A DNA stretch of 64,000 nucleotides from Candidatus Mcinerneyibacterium aminivorans (GTDB lineage: Bacteria > Macinerneyibacteriota > Macinerneyibacteria > Macinerneyibacteriales > Macinerneyibacteriaceae): positions 1 to 64,000 of the forward strand of contig VSIX01000065.1 in the NCBI GenBank assembly GCA_008086245.1, read 5' to 3'. The notes below the pieces were generated by a model. It saw only the letters and a list, made by a program, of their open reading frames with translations, did no database searches and was not told the DNA's origin. The translations under genes were made by a program, and so were the position numbers. The stretch's first letter is position 1. The number at the start of each line of letters is the position of its first letter. Below are positions 33,595 to 41,563 of the stretch, one piece after another.

Positions 33595-35508
33595 ATGAAT
33601 TTTAAAAAGATATTTTTGATGTTATTGCTTTTCTTAATTTCCATAGTTCTTGTTTATCCACAGGCAGATAATCTTGATAGATCCAGGATTGAAGAAAAAT
33701 ACAAATGGGATTTAACCGATATATATGAGAATTGGCAGGAATGGGAAGAAGATTTTAACAAAATGAAAGATATGATGAATGAGTTTGTTGAAATGAAAGG
33801 TAAATTAAAAAAAGGTAGAAAAAATTTGCTGCAAGCTCTTGAGTTAAAAGATAAAATAGGAGCAATATCATATAAGGTTTATATGTATCCAATGTTACAA
33901 TATGATTTAAATGCAAAAAATCAAACGGCTAGTGCTAAATTACAGCAGGCTAATATGTTATGGTCCAAATATAATACAAAAACTTCATGGCTTGAACCAG
34001 AGATATTAAATATAAAACAGAAGAGAATAAATAGATGGATCAAAAATGAACCTGAGTTAAAGAAATATGAGTATTTTGTTGATAAACTATTTCATCAACA
34101 GCAGCATGTTTTAAATGAAGATCAGGAAGAATTGGTTTCATATTTTTATCCTGTTACCTATTCATTCGGGGATATTTATAATAAGTTAACTGTGGCCGAT
34201 AGGGAATATCCTGATATTACCCTTTCTAATGGTGAAAAAGTTAAATTAACTTACGGACAGTATTCAAAAATAAGAAAAAATGATAATCTTACCCAGGCTG
34301 ATAGGAAAAAGGCGTATAGAACTATTAATGAACTGTATGAAAAAAATATAAATTCTTTTGCCGAATTATACGCTAATGTTTGTCAAAGCGATTGGGCTCT
34401 TAGCCAGGCAAAAAATTACAAATCTTCACTTCAGAGAGAGTTATTTGGAAATAAAATTCCCGAGGATGTTTATATTAATTTAATAGAAACGGTTAAAAAT
34501 CATACCGGTCCTTTAAAAAAATATATAAAACTTAAAAAGAAATATATATCTAAACGGAAAGATTTAAAAGAGTACAGGGCATGGGATACTGGATTACGTC
34601 TTACAGATTTTGACAGAGAGTATCCTTATGAAAAAGCTTCGGATTGGGTTTTAAAAAGTGTAGAACCTCTTGGAGAAAAATATCAAAATAAAATGAAAAA
34701 GCTTTTTAACAACCGCTGGATAGATGTTTATGAGAGTAAAAATAAAGAAACCGGAGCATATAATGCAGACGTTTACGGAGTTCACCCATATATTTTAATG
34801 AATTATAATGATACTTTAGACAGTGTTTTTACTATAGCTCATGAGTCAGGACATGCAATGCATTCTCTTTTATCCAATGAAAATCAGCCATACATTACCC
34901 ATAATGCCACAATTTTTGTTAGTGAAGTAGCCTCTACTTTTAACGAAAAAATGCTTCTTGATTTCCTTTTAGAAAAGATAAAAGATCCTAAAGAAAGAAT
35001 AGCTCTTTTGAGACAGGAAATTACAAATATTACAGGTACTTTTTATTTCCAGACTTATTTGGCTGATTTTGAATTGCAGGCACACAAAAGAATAGAAGAA
35101 GGCAAGCCCCTTACTGTTCAAACTTTAAAAGATATTGAAAAAAAACTTACCGATCAATATTATGGGGACATCGTTAATGGTATTGAGGAATATGAGAATA
35201 TTACCTGGGCCTTTATAGACCATATATATACCAAACCATTTTATGTATATCAGTATGCAACCTGTTTTGCATCTTCTGCTAAAATATATGAAGATATTGT
35301 AAATGGAGAAACAAAAGAAAAAAGAGCAGAGGCAAGAGAAAAATACCTGGAACTTTTAAAATCGGGTGGAGATGATTATCCTATGAAACAGCTCAAAGAT
35401 GCGGGAGTTGATTTAACTGAAAAAGAAACAATCATGGCAGTGATAAATCGTCTGGATTATCTTGTTAATAAACTTGAAGATGAACTAATCAAATTGTACG
35501 GAGAGTAA
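33595..35508 (+). CDS. pepF: Exported oligoendopeptidase F (M3B metallopeptidase)
   Basis: A 637-residue zinc peptidase. The thermolysin-like motif HESGH is at residues 416-420 within TIAHESGHAMHS, and the third zinc-ligand region SEVASTFNE follows. The N-terminal lobe starts KYKWDLTDIYENW, typical of PepF. Unlike ordinary cytosolic PepF it has a clear signal peptide (about 1-23: basic start, hydrophobic core, ending VYPQA), so it should act in the periplasm on short peptides. A strong TTAGGAGGT site precedes the ATG and an inverted repeat follows. Confidence 0.93.
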   Translation: MNFKKIFLMLLLFLISIVLVYPQADNLDRSRIEEKYKWDLTDIYENWQEWEEDFNKMKDMMNEFVEMKGKLKKGRKNLLQALELKDKIGAISYKVYMYPMLQYDLNAKNQTASAKLQQANMLWSKYNTKTSWLEPEILNIKQKRINRWIKNEPELKKYEYFVDKLFHQQQHVLNEDQEELVSYFYPVTYSFGDIYNKLTVADREYPDITLSNGEKVKLTYGQYSKIRKNDNLTQADRKKAYRTINELYEKNINSFAELYANVCQSDWALSQAKNYKSSLQRELFGNKIPEDVYINLIETVKNHTGPLKKYIKLKKKYISKRKDLKEYRAWDTGLRLTDFDREYPYEKASDWVLKSVEPLGEKYQNKMKKLFNNRWIDVYESKNKETGAYNADVYGVHPYILMNYNDTLDSVFTIAHESGHAMHSLLSNENQPYITHNATIFVSEVASTFNEKMLLDFLLEKIKDPKERIALLRQEITNITGTFYFQTYLADFELQAHKRIEEGKPLTVQTLKDIEKKLTDQYYGDIVNGIEEYENITWAFIDHIYTKPFYVYQYATCFASSAKIYEDIVNGETKEKRAEAREKYLELLKSGGDDYPMKQLKDAGVDLTEKETIMAVINRLDYLVNKLEDELIKLYGE

Positions 35509-35519
35509 TAAATAAAAAA

Positions 35520-35555
35520 AAGGGATAAATCCGAATGGATTTATCCCTTATCTTT
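35520..35555 (+). terminator. Stem-loop after pepF
   Basis: AAGGGATAAATCC (35520-35532) and its exact complement (35537-35549) surround a 4-base loop, followed by a modest T-rich stretch (ATCTTTG). On the minus strand the A run before the stem would provide the U tract. Confidence 0.7.
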
Positions 35556-35694
35556 GTAATCAAACTGTTAGATATCCATAAAATTACTAATCAAAAAGTT
35601 CAAATTTTAATTGAAATTGGTATATTAATTGAATGAATAATGAATTAACTTGAACTTACAATTATTTCCTCTATTCTATTTAAAGGTGATTTTA

Positions 35695-36546
35695 GTGGAA
35701 TTTAAAATAGATAAAAGATTTGATGGAGCAAGACTTGATACCTTTATAAGGAAAAAGTATAAAAATAAAAAGCTCGGGTTTTTGTATAAATCTATACGCA
35801 AGGGTGATGTCAAGGTTAATGATAAATCCAAAAATCCCTCTTTTAAACTACAAAAAGGTGATATTGTAACATTTGATGAAGAAATTGAAAATGAAAATAA
35901 GGAAGAAATTGAGCTTTCTGAAGATGAAAAAAAATTAATCACGGATTCAATAGTTTATGAAAATGATCGATTTCTATTGGTTAACAAATCATCCGGGTTG
36001 GTTGTTCACAAGGGTACTGGTCATGAATACGGGCTTCTGGAGATGTTAAAATCTTTTTATAACAATGATGACATTCATTTGATTAACAGGCTCGATAAAG
36101 ATACCTCCGGGTTAATTATTGCTTCCAAAAATATCATTGAAGCAAGAAAATTAAATAAAATGTTTAAAAACAGGAATGTGAATAAAAAATATTATGCTGT
36201 TGTAAAAGGTGCTTCAAATGAAAATAATTTTAAAATAACAAAAAGAATAAAAAAAACCGGCAGCGGTGTCAAAATTTCTGATGAGGGAAAAGAAGCTATA
36301 ACTCAATGCCGTATAATAAATAAAAATAAAAAATACTCTCTTCTTGATATAGACCTAATTACCGGGCGCAAACATCAAATTAGGATTCATCTTGCTGATT
36401 TTGGATTACCCATCATCGGAGATTATAAATATGGTGTTTCAAAAGGAAATAAAATGTATCTACTGTCATATAGCATAGAAATACCAGAATATGATTTTAA
36501 ATTTGAACTAGATATTCCAGAAGATTTTAAATTGTTTTTCAAATAA
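35695..36546 (+). CDS. RluA-family pseudouridine synthase
   Basis: A 283-residue enzyme. An N-terminal S4 RNA-binding domain (FKIDKRFDGARLDTFIRKK, then GDVKVNDKSK) is followed by the catalytic domain with motif HLINRLDKDTSGLIIAS, whose first Asp is the catalytic residue. The C-terminal motif is GRKHQIRIHLADFGLPIIGD. It resembles RluC/RluD-type 23S rRNA synthases but the target site is not deducible. GTG 35695 is chosen because AAAGGTGA (35682-35689) precedes it; an upstream in-frame TTG codon would add a hydrophobic non-family extension. Confidence 0.9.
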   Translation: MEFKIDKRFDGARLDTFIRKKYKNKKLGFLYKSIRKGDVKVNDKSKNPSFKLQKGDIVTFDEEIENENKEEIELSEDEKKLITDSIVYENDRFLLVNKSSGLVVHKGTGHEYGLLEMLKSFYNNDDIHLINRLDKDTSGLIIASKNIIEARKLNKMFKNRNVNKKYYAVVKGASNENNFKITKRIKKTGSGVKISDEGKEAITQCRIINKNKKYSLLDIDLITGRKHQIRIHLADFGLPIIGDYKYGVSKGNKMYLLSYSIEIPEYDFKFELDIPEDFKLFFK

Positions 36547-36585
36547 ATAAACAGAAGGCTGATTTTTAGTTTCAGGATTGTAATC

Positions 36586-37278
36586 ATGAATATTTGTATT
36601 AAAAAATTATTAGCAGGGGCTAAATCTGCCAAAGGATTGGCAGTTATAATTGATGTTTTCAGGGCTTTTTCAACCTGCTGTTACATTTTTGCTAATAATG
36701 CAAAAAATATTATTGTGACTGATAATATTGAAATTGCATTTAAATTAAAACAGAATCATCCAGAATATTTTCTTATAGGAGAACGGGATGGAAAAAAGAT
36801 TAAAAATTTTGATTTTGGGAATTCTCCTTATGAAATACAGGAAGTTGATTTTACCGAAAGAACCGTGATTTTAACCACCAGTGCCGGAACTAAGGGTTTA
36901 ATTAATGCCAGTAATGCGGAGAAAATTATTACCGGAAGTTTTGTTAATGCGGATGCTATTATTAAATATATTAAGAATGGAAAATTTAAAAATATATCGC
37001 TTGTAGCAATGGGAAATAATGGGAAAGTAATGAACAGAGAAGATCTATTGTGTGCTAGATATTTAAAAAAAAAGCTGCAGAATAAAAAAGTGAATTATGA
37101 TAAAGACAAGCTGGAATCAATATTAAAGCAAAATGCCGGCAGCCGGTTTTTTAATAGGTCAATAAAAGATTCATATCCCCAGGATTTTTATTTGAGTATA
37201 GATATAAACAAATTTGATTTTGTAGTTGAAGCTGAGCGAATTAAAAAAGATATCTTTCTCTTGAAAAATACAAACTAG
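36586..37278 (+). CDS. 2-phosphosulfolactate phosphatase-like protein (ComB family)
   Basis: A 230-residue protein with the ComB pattern: VIIDVFRAFSTCCYIF, GERDGKKIKNFDFGNSP, ILTTSAGTKGL, and a conserved glutamate and acidic residues in MNREDLLCARYL. In methanogens and some bacteria ComB dephosphorylates 2-phosphosulfolactate on the way to coenzyme M or sulfolactate. No comA or comC neighbour is present, so the true substrate here may differ. The upstream gene is an rRNA pseudouridine synthase and the ribosome site is weak. Confidence 0.82.
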   Translation: MNICIKKLLAGAKSAKGLAVIIDVFRAFSTCCYIFANNAKNIIVTDNIEIAFKLKQNHPEYFLIGERDGKKIKNFDFGNSPYEIQEVDFTERTVILTTSAGTKGLINASNAEKIITGSFVNADAIIKYIKNGKFKNISLVAMGNNGKVMNREDLLCARYLKKKLQNKKVNYDKDKLESILKQNAGSRFFNRSIKDSYPQDFYLSIDINKFDFVVEAERIKKDIFLLKNTN

Positions 37279-37339
37279 AGAAATTATTATCTTCTTGACT
37301 GTGAACCATAAATAATTTAGTTTGAATATAATAGTGGGG

Positions 37340-38437
37340 ATGATGATGGTAATATTATATATATCAAGTGTAATTTATTTAGTTCTGGCAGTTGTTACTC
37401 TATTTGGATTATTACAAACATACAAAAAAACAGAGAACATTTTAGATAAAACTGTTTCCATTGTTATTGTGGCAAGGAATGAAGAGAATAGCCTGGGAAA
37501 TACCCTGAAAAGTATAAATAATCTGGAGCTGTCGGGACTGAAATGGGAAGTAATTTTGGTAAATGATGCTTCAAATGATGATACTCTTAAAATCATGAAG
37601 GATTTTCAGAAAAATAATAAAAATGTTAAAATTATAAATTTAAAAAAGAAGGATGATAAGCTTCTTGGTAAAAAATTCGGAATAACAAAAGCTGTAGAAA
37701 AATCATCGTGTAATTATATTTTTATGACAGATGCCGATTGTATAGTACCCAAATACTGGATAAAGGATGCTTTGAAATATTTTACAGGCAGAGTTGGAAT
37801 GCTTCTGGGGCACATTGAATACATTCATAATAGTTTTAAAGAGAAAATCGAAAATATTGAAACAATAGCCGGTTCTATTTTTACTTTTTCCTGGGCTTTC
37901 TATAATAACAGTCCTTACTGCAGAGGCGGAAATATGGCATTTAAAAAGAAAGCATTTGAAGATATAAATGGTTATAGGAATACTCCTAGGATGGCTTCAG
38001 GAGATGATACTTTCCTATTGCAAAAAATGAGGGAAAAGTTTAAAATTGTTCCTTTGTTTGAAAAAACTACTTTTATAAAAACTGCACTTGATAAAACAAG
38101 AACCGGGAGAAATGAGAGAAACAAGAGAAAGTTTGCAAAAAATTTTTTAATGAGACCACTAAATTTATCATTATTTTTATTTGGTATTTTCTATCATTTA
38201 TTACTGTTAATATTTATCTTTATATTCTATAATAATATTGTATTATGGCTGATTATAGCAGTTAAAACTGTAGTAGAGTATTTGTTATTTATAATAGGAG
38301 CCATTAAGATGAATAGAATCAATTACATATTGCTGTATCCCATCTTTATCATTAAATTAATCTATAGAATAATTTATTATTCAGTTGCTGGAATACTAAA
38401 AGGCTACAGGTGGAAAAGTGAAAAAGAAATACACTAA
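37340..38437 (+). CDS. Membrane glycosyltransferase, family 2
   Basis: A 365-residue protein with an N-terminal helix (about 5-26), a GT-A catalytic domain (VSIVIVARNEENSLGNTL, VILVNDASNDDTL, the DxD-type IFMTDADC, and GGNMAFKKKAF) and about three C-terminal helices (from 270). It probably glycosylates a lipid at the inner face of the membrane. Three ATG codons in a row (37340, 37343, 37346) follow GGGGA; the exact one is unknown. It overlaps the next gene by 20 bases. Confidence 0.85.
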   Translation: MMMVILYISSVIYLVLAVVTLFGLLQTYKKTENILDKTVSIVIVARNEENSLGNTLKSINNLELSGLKWEVILVNDASNDDTLKIMKDFQKNNKNVKIINLKKKDDKLLGKKFGITKAVEKSSCNYIFMTDADCIVPKYWIKDALKYFTGRVGMLLGHIEYIHNSFKEKIENIETIAGSIFTFSWAFYNNSPYCRGGNMAFKKKAFEDINGYRNTPRMASGDDTFLLQKMREKFKIVPLFEKTTFIKTALDKTRTGRNERNKRKFAKNFLMRPLNLSLFLFGIFYHLLLLIFIFIFYNNIVLWLIIAVKTVVEYLLFIIGAIKMNRINYILLYPIFIIKLIYRIIYYSVAGILKGYRWKSEKEIH

Positions 38438-39359
38438 AATAATTTCATTTTTTTTAAAAGCATTGATTTTGATTGCTTTTATATATTATTTATCAATTAG
38501 AATTGAACCGAACAAACTTATAAAATATTTAAAGGATATAAAACTCTCTCTTTTTTTTATAGCTGTACTGCTTTTTATTTTAGGAAAGAGTTTAAATATT
38601 TTAAAGTGGAGATTTATTGTAAAAAGAAATACTGATGCTACAAATTATGAAATCATTGCATCCATGTTCGGAGGGTATACTCTTTCAATAATTACTCCAG
38701 GCAGATTGGGGGAAATGGGAAGGTTTCTCTTTATTAAGAATGTTGATTCACGCGAAATTATTTCCTATACTGCCCTGGATAAAATTTTTAACATAACTAT
38801 AAATGTTTTTTTGGGTCTTTTTATTTTTATTTTTTTCCCCCTGCAATATTCTACTATTCTTAAAATAATTGTATTTTTCATAGCTTTTGTAATTTTTGCG
38901 ATTATAATATGCTATATCTTTATACCCAAAAGAATCTATTACCTGCTTATGAAGGTTCCCTATTTAAGAAAGAAGAAAAACAAAAAATTTATAAAAATAT
39001 TAAAGGAAAGTAATATAAAGGATAATTTTTTAATATTTCTTTTTTCTATCTCTACATATTTTTTCTTTCTTGTAGAATTTGTTTTTTTATCATTAGCTTT
39101 TAATTTAAATGCATATGCTGTCGCAGCAAAAGCATTCATGGTTTCATTATTTCTGAAAACAGTTTTACCTATTACTATAGCGGAATGGGGTATAAAGGAA
39201 ATTTCTCTAATGGAATATTTTTCACTTGAAGGTTTTTCTTCAGAAATTGCTTTAGCTGCTGCTTTTTTTCTATATTTGATTAATATAATTCTTCCCTCAA
39301 TTGTGGGATTGTTTTTTGTTTTAAAAGAAGGAGTCTATAATGGAAGAAAAGACAAATGA
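38418..39359 (+). CDS. Lysylphosphatidylglycerol synthase TM-region / flippase-like membrane protein
   Basis: A 313-residue protein with about eight membrane helices. It carries the family features LNILKWRFIVKRN and the loop GGYTLSIITPGRLGEMGRF, which is diagnostic of the YbhN/AglD-type flippase-like domain. Members either flip lipids for MprF or accompany glycosyltransferases. The start is GTG 38418 with AGGTGG upstream, inside the 3' end of the glycosyltransferase gene. The overlap supports a joint role in making or moving a glycolipid. Confidence 0.87.
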   Translation: MKKKYTKIISFFLKALILIAFIYYLSIRIEPNKLIKYLKDIKLSLFFIAVLLFILGKSLNILKWRFIVKRNTDATNYEIIASMFGGYTLSIITPGRLGEMGRFLFIKNVDSREIISYTALDKIFNITINVFLGLFIFIFFPLQYSTILKIIVFFIAFVIFAIIICYIFIPKRIYYLLMKVPYLRKKKNKKFIKILKESNIKDNFLIFLFSISTYFFFLVEFVFLSLAFNLNAYAVAAKAFMVSLFLKTVLPITIAEWGIKEISLMEYFSLEGFSSEIALAAAFFLYLINIILPSIVGLFFVLKEGVYNGRKDK

Positions 39360-40509
39360 AAAATTTATAATCCTCGGTCTTTTTGCCGTATTAATAGGAA
39401 TTTCAATAATTTATAACAACTTTTTAACTCCCCCTCTTGCAGCATTGTTTTTCTTCTATCTATTCTATCCCTATAGGAAAAATATCCTAATTAAACGTTC
39501 TATAGTTATTGTGGGACTATTTCTTTTTATATGGATGTGGATTGAATTGAAATATCTTCTAATGCCTTTTGCTATTTCTCTTTTTCTGGCTTATCTTTTT
39601 GACCCATTGATTGATATTTTATCAAAAAAAATAAAAAGAGGGTGGGCAGTATTTGTATTTCTTCTGTTTATTATAGGCCTTCTGGTGGTAATATTAATAT
39701 TTATAATACCTACTCTGATAGGTCAGATTAAAAATATCATAGAACTGGTTGGGAAGAATCAGCAGAAAATAATGAACTTTTTTGAACAAAAATGGCAGAT
39801 ATTAAGCGAAAGCAAATTGATAAATGCCGATACTTTTTCTTCAAAAATCCAAAATTTTATTAATAATTTATTAAATCAATTTATGTCTATATTTTCTGGT
39901 TTAACTGCAGTATTTCAAAGTATTTTTAACATCCTTATTGTTCCAGTTTTAACTTTTTATTTGTTGAAAGATTATGATAATATACTGGACTGGATGTTTG
40001 ATAAATTTTCAACCAAAAAAAGAAATAAACTTGAATCTGGATACAAGAGATTTAATATGATTTTTGGGCGGTATATAAGGGGTGTTTTAACCGATGCACT
40101 TCTAGTAGGAATTTTGACATATATAGGATTAAAAATTATTGGGATTCAATTTGGTTTATTAATTGCATTAATTACAATGTTTTTTACATTACTACCCTAT
40201 ATCGGAATTTGGATTTCATTTGGAATATCCGTTTTAATTGTGCTAACCAGCGGAGGAAATATTGTAGATATAATTTTTATGGCTATAGTCTATTTTTTGA
40301 TACAGATTATAGAAAGTACTATAATTTATCCTAAAGTTGTTGGTAAAATGATTGGTATTCATCCGGTTGTAATAATGATGATGCTGTTGGTACTTGCTCA
40401 TTTTATGGGAATTATCGGTTTTCTTATTGGAGTTCCCCTTACTGCATTGCTTTGGTATTTTATTGAGCAAAAAATTAATAAAAGTAAGGAAATTGATGAA
40501 GCTGGTTGA
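39340..40509 (+). CDS. AI-2E family transporter (PerM/YdiK type permease)
   Basis: A 389-residue membrane protein with about eight helices and a central soluble segment (about 130-190). Family landmarks are LFLAYLFDPLIDILSKK, PVLTFYLLKDYD, FGRYIRGVLTDALLVGILTY and the C-terminal PKVVGKMIGIHPVVIM. Members export small molecules or act as Na+/H+ antiporters; the name does not prove autoinducer transport. It starts 20 bases before the end of the flippase-like gene and overlaps sfsA by 14 bases. Confidence 0.9.
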   Translation: MEEKTNEKFIILGLFAVLIGISIIYNNFLTPPLAALFFFYLFYPYRKNILIKRSIVIVGLFLFIWMWIELKYLLMPFAISLFLAYLFDPLIDILSKKIKRGWAVFVFLLFIIGLLVVILIFIIPTLIGQIKNIIELVGKNQQKIMNFFEQKWQILSESKLINADTFSSKIQNFINNLLNQFMSIFSGLTAVFQSIFNILIVPVLTFYLLKDYDNILDWMFDKFSTKKRNKLESGYKRFNMIFGRYIRGVLTDALLVGILTYIGLKIIGIQFGLLIALITMFFTLLPYIGIWISFGISVLIVLTSGGNIVDIIFMAIVYFLIQIIESTIIYPKVVGKMIGIHPVVIMMMLLVLAHFMGIIGFLIGVPLTALLWYFIEQKINKSKEIDEAG

Positions 40510-41179
40510 ACTAAGGGCCGATTATACAGCTTACTTTCTAAAAAGACCGAACAGATTTGTAGCTGAAGTAAAACTTAATAATAGCACTGTTAAAGCACAT
40601 ATACATGATTCCGGAAGATTAAATGAATTATTATATAAAGGTAATAAATTATTATTAAAAAAAGCAAAAAATAAAAATAGAAAAACCGGCTGGGATGTGA
40701 TAGCCGCCAAAAAAAAAGATGATTGGATTTTGATTAACACCATGCACCACAGGGAAATTTTTTTAAATTATATAACAAATAAAAAAATTTCACCAATAAA
40801 TAAAATATTGAAAATAAAGCCTGAATTTAAGTATCATACCAGCCGACTGGATTTTTTGATTATCACCAAAGGGGAAAAAATATTTGTTGAAACAAAGGGA
40901 GTTACTTTAAGCAAAAACAAAACTGCGATTTTTCCCGATGCTCCAACGAAAAGAGGCAGAAAGCATTTGAATGAATTAATTGAAATAAGAGAAAGGGGAA
41001 AGAAATCGGTTATTTTTTTTCTGATTTTTTTAAAAGATGCAGAACAATTTTCTGTAAATTATAAAACGGACAAAAAATTTGCGGATAAATTTAATGAGGC
41101 TTTGGATAAAGGAGTAAAAGTTTATAAACCCGTTTTTTCATATGATGGTGAATTTATAAATTATGAAAAATCAATATAA
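40496..41179 (+). CDS. sfsA: SfsA family DNA-binding/nuclease-like protein
   Basis: A 227-residue protein with an N-terminal OB-like part (RFVAEVKLNNSTVKAHIHDSGRL) and a restriction-endonuclease-like core (SRLDFLI, IFVETKGVTL, FPDAPTKRGRKHLNEL). These are the SfsA signatures. The E-x-K and preceding Asp suggest a metal site. It was first linked to sugar fermentation in E. coli, but the function is unclear. ATG 40496 has TAAGGA before it and overlaps the permease gene end. Confidence 0.9.
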   Translation: MKLVELRADYTAYFLKRPNRFVAEVKLNNSTVKAHIHDSGRLNELLYKGNKLLLKKAKNKNRKTGWDVIAAKKKDDWILINTMHHREIFLNYITNKKISPINKILKIKPEFKYHTSRLDFLIITKGEKIFVETKGVTLSKNKTAIFPDAPTKRGRKHLNELIEIRERGKKSVIFFLIFLKDAEQFSVNYKTDKKFADKFNEALDKGVKVYKPVFSYDGEFINYEKSI

Positions 41180-41242
41180 AAAGGTCTTTTTTTTATAATT
41201 ATAAGTTAATAACAAATTTTAATGAAAAGAGAGGAGATTTAT

Positions 41243-41458
41243 ATGAATGATAAATTAAAAAAATTAAACAGATGGGATAATATTTTAAATTTAGTTTTTA
41301 TTGTACTTTTAATTGTTGTAATTGTACTCTATTTAAGAAACTTTGAGGTTAATTCTTCTTATTTGATACTTGTTTTTGGTCTTATTAATATGGCAAGATC
41401 CTTTATTAGTAAAAAGTACAGCGATCTCTGCAAAAACTTCATGAAAAATAAAAAATAA
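41243..41458 (+). CDS. Small membrane protein, two helices
   Basis: A 71-residue protein that I do not recognise. It has two membrane helices (about 14-33 and 40-55) separated by a short hydrophilic turn, with a basic tail (KKYSDLCKNFMKNKK). GAGGAG at 41231-41236 favours ATG 41243 over the in-frame ATG 41222. The preceding 40 bases hold nothing else. Confidence 0.65.
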   Translation: MNDKLKKLNRWDNILNLVFIVLLIVVIVLYLRNFEVNSSYLILVFGLINMARSFISKKYSDLCKNFMKNKK

Positions 41459-41503
41459 TCATTTTATTTGTTTTGCTTTTTAGTCAATTACGATACTCTC
41501 GGC

Positions 41504-41531
41504 TTGAATTTCATAAGTCCAATAGTATAAT
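41504..41531 (+). promoter_or_regulatory. Promoter of the GH13 phosphorylase gene
   Basis: TTGAAT (41504-41509) and a perfect TATAAT (41526-41531) are 16 bases apart. The leader is about 27 bases and contains GGGAGGA before ATG 41564. Confidence 0.6.
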
Positions 41532-41563
41532 ATAGTTTAAGTTAAAACGGGAGGAATAGTTTT

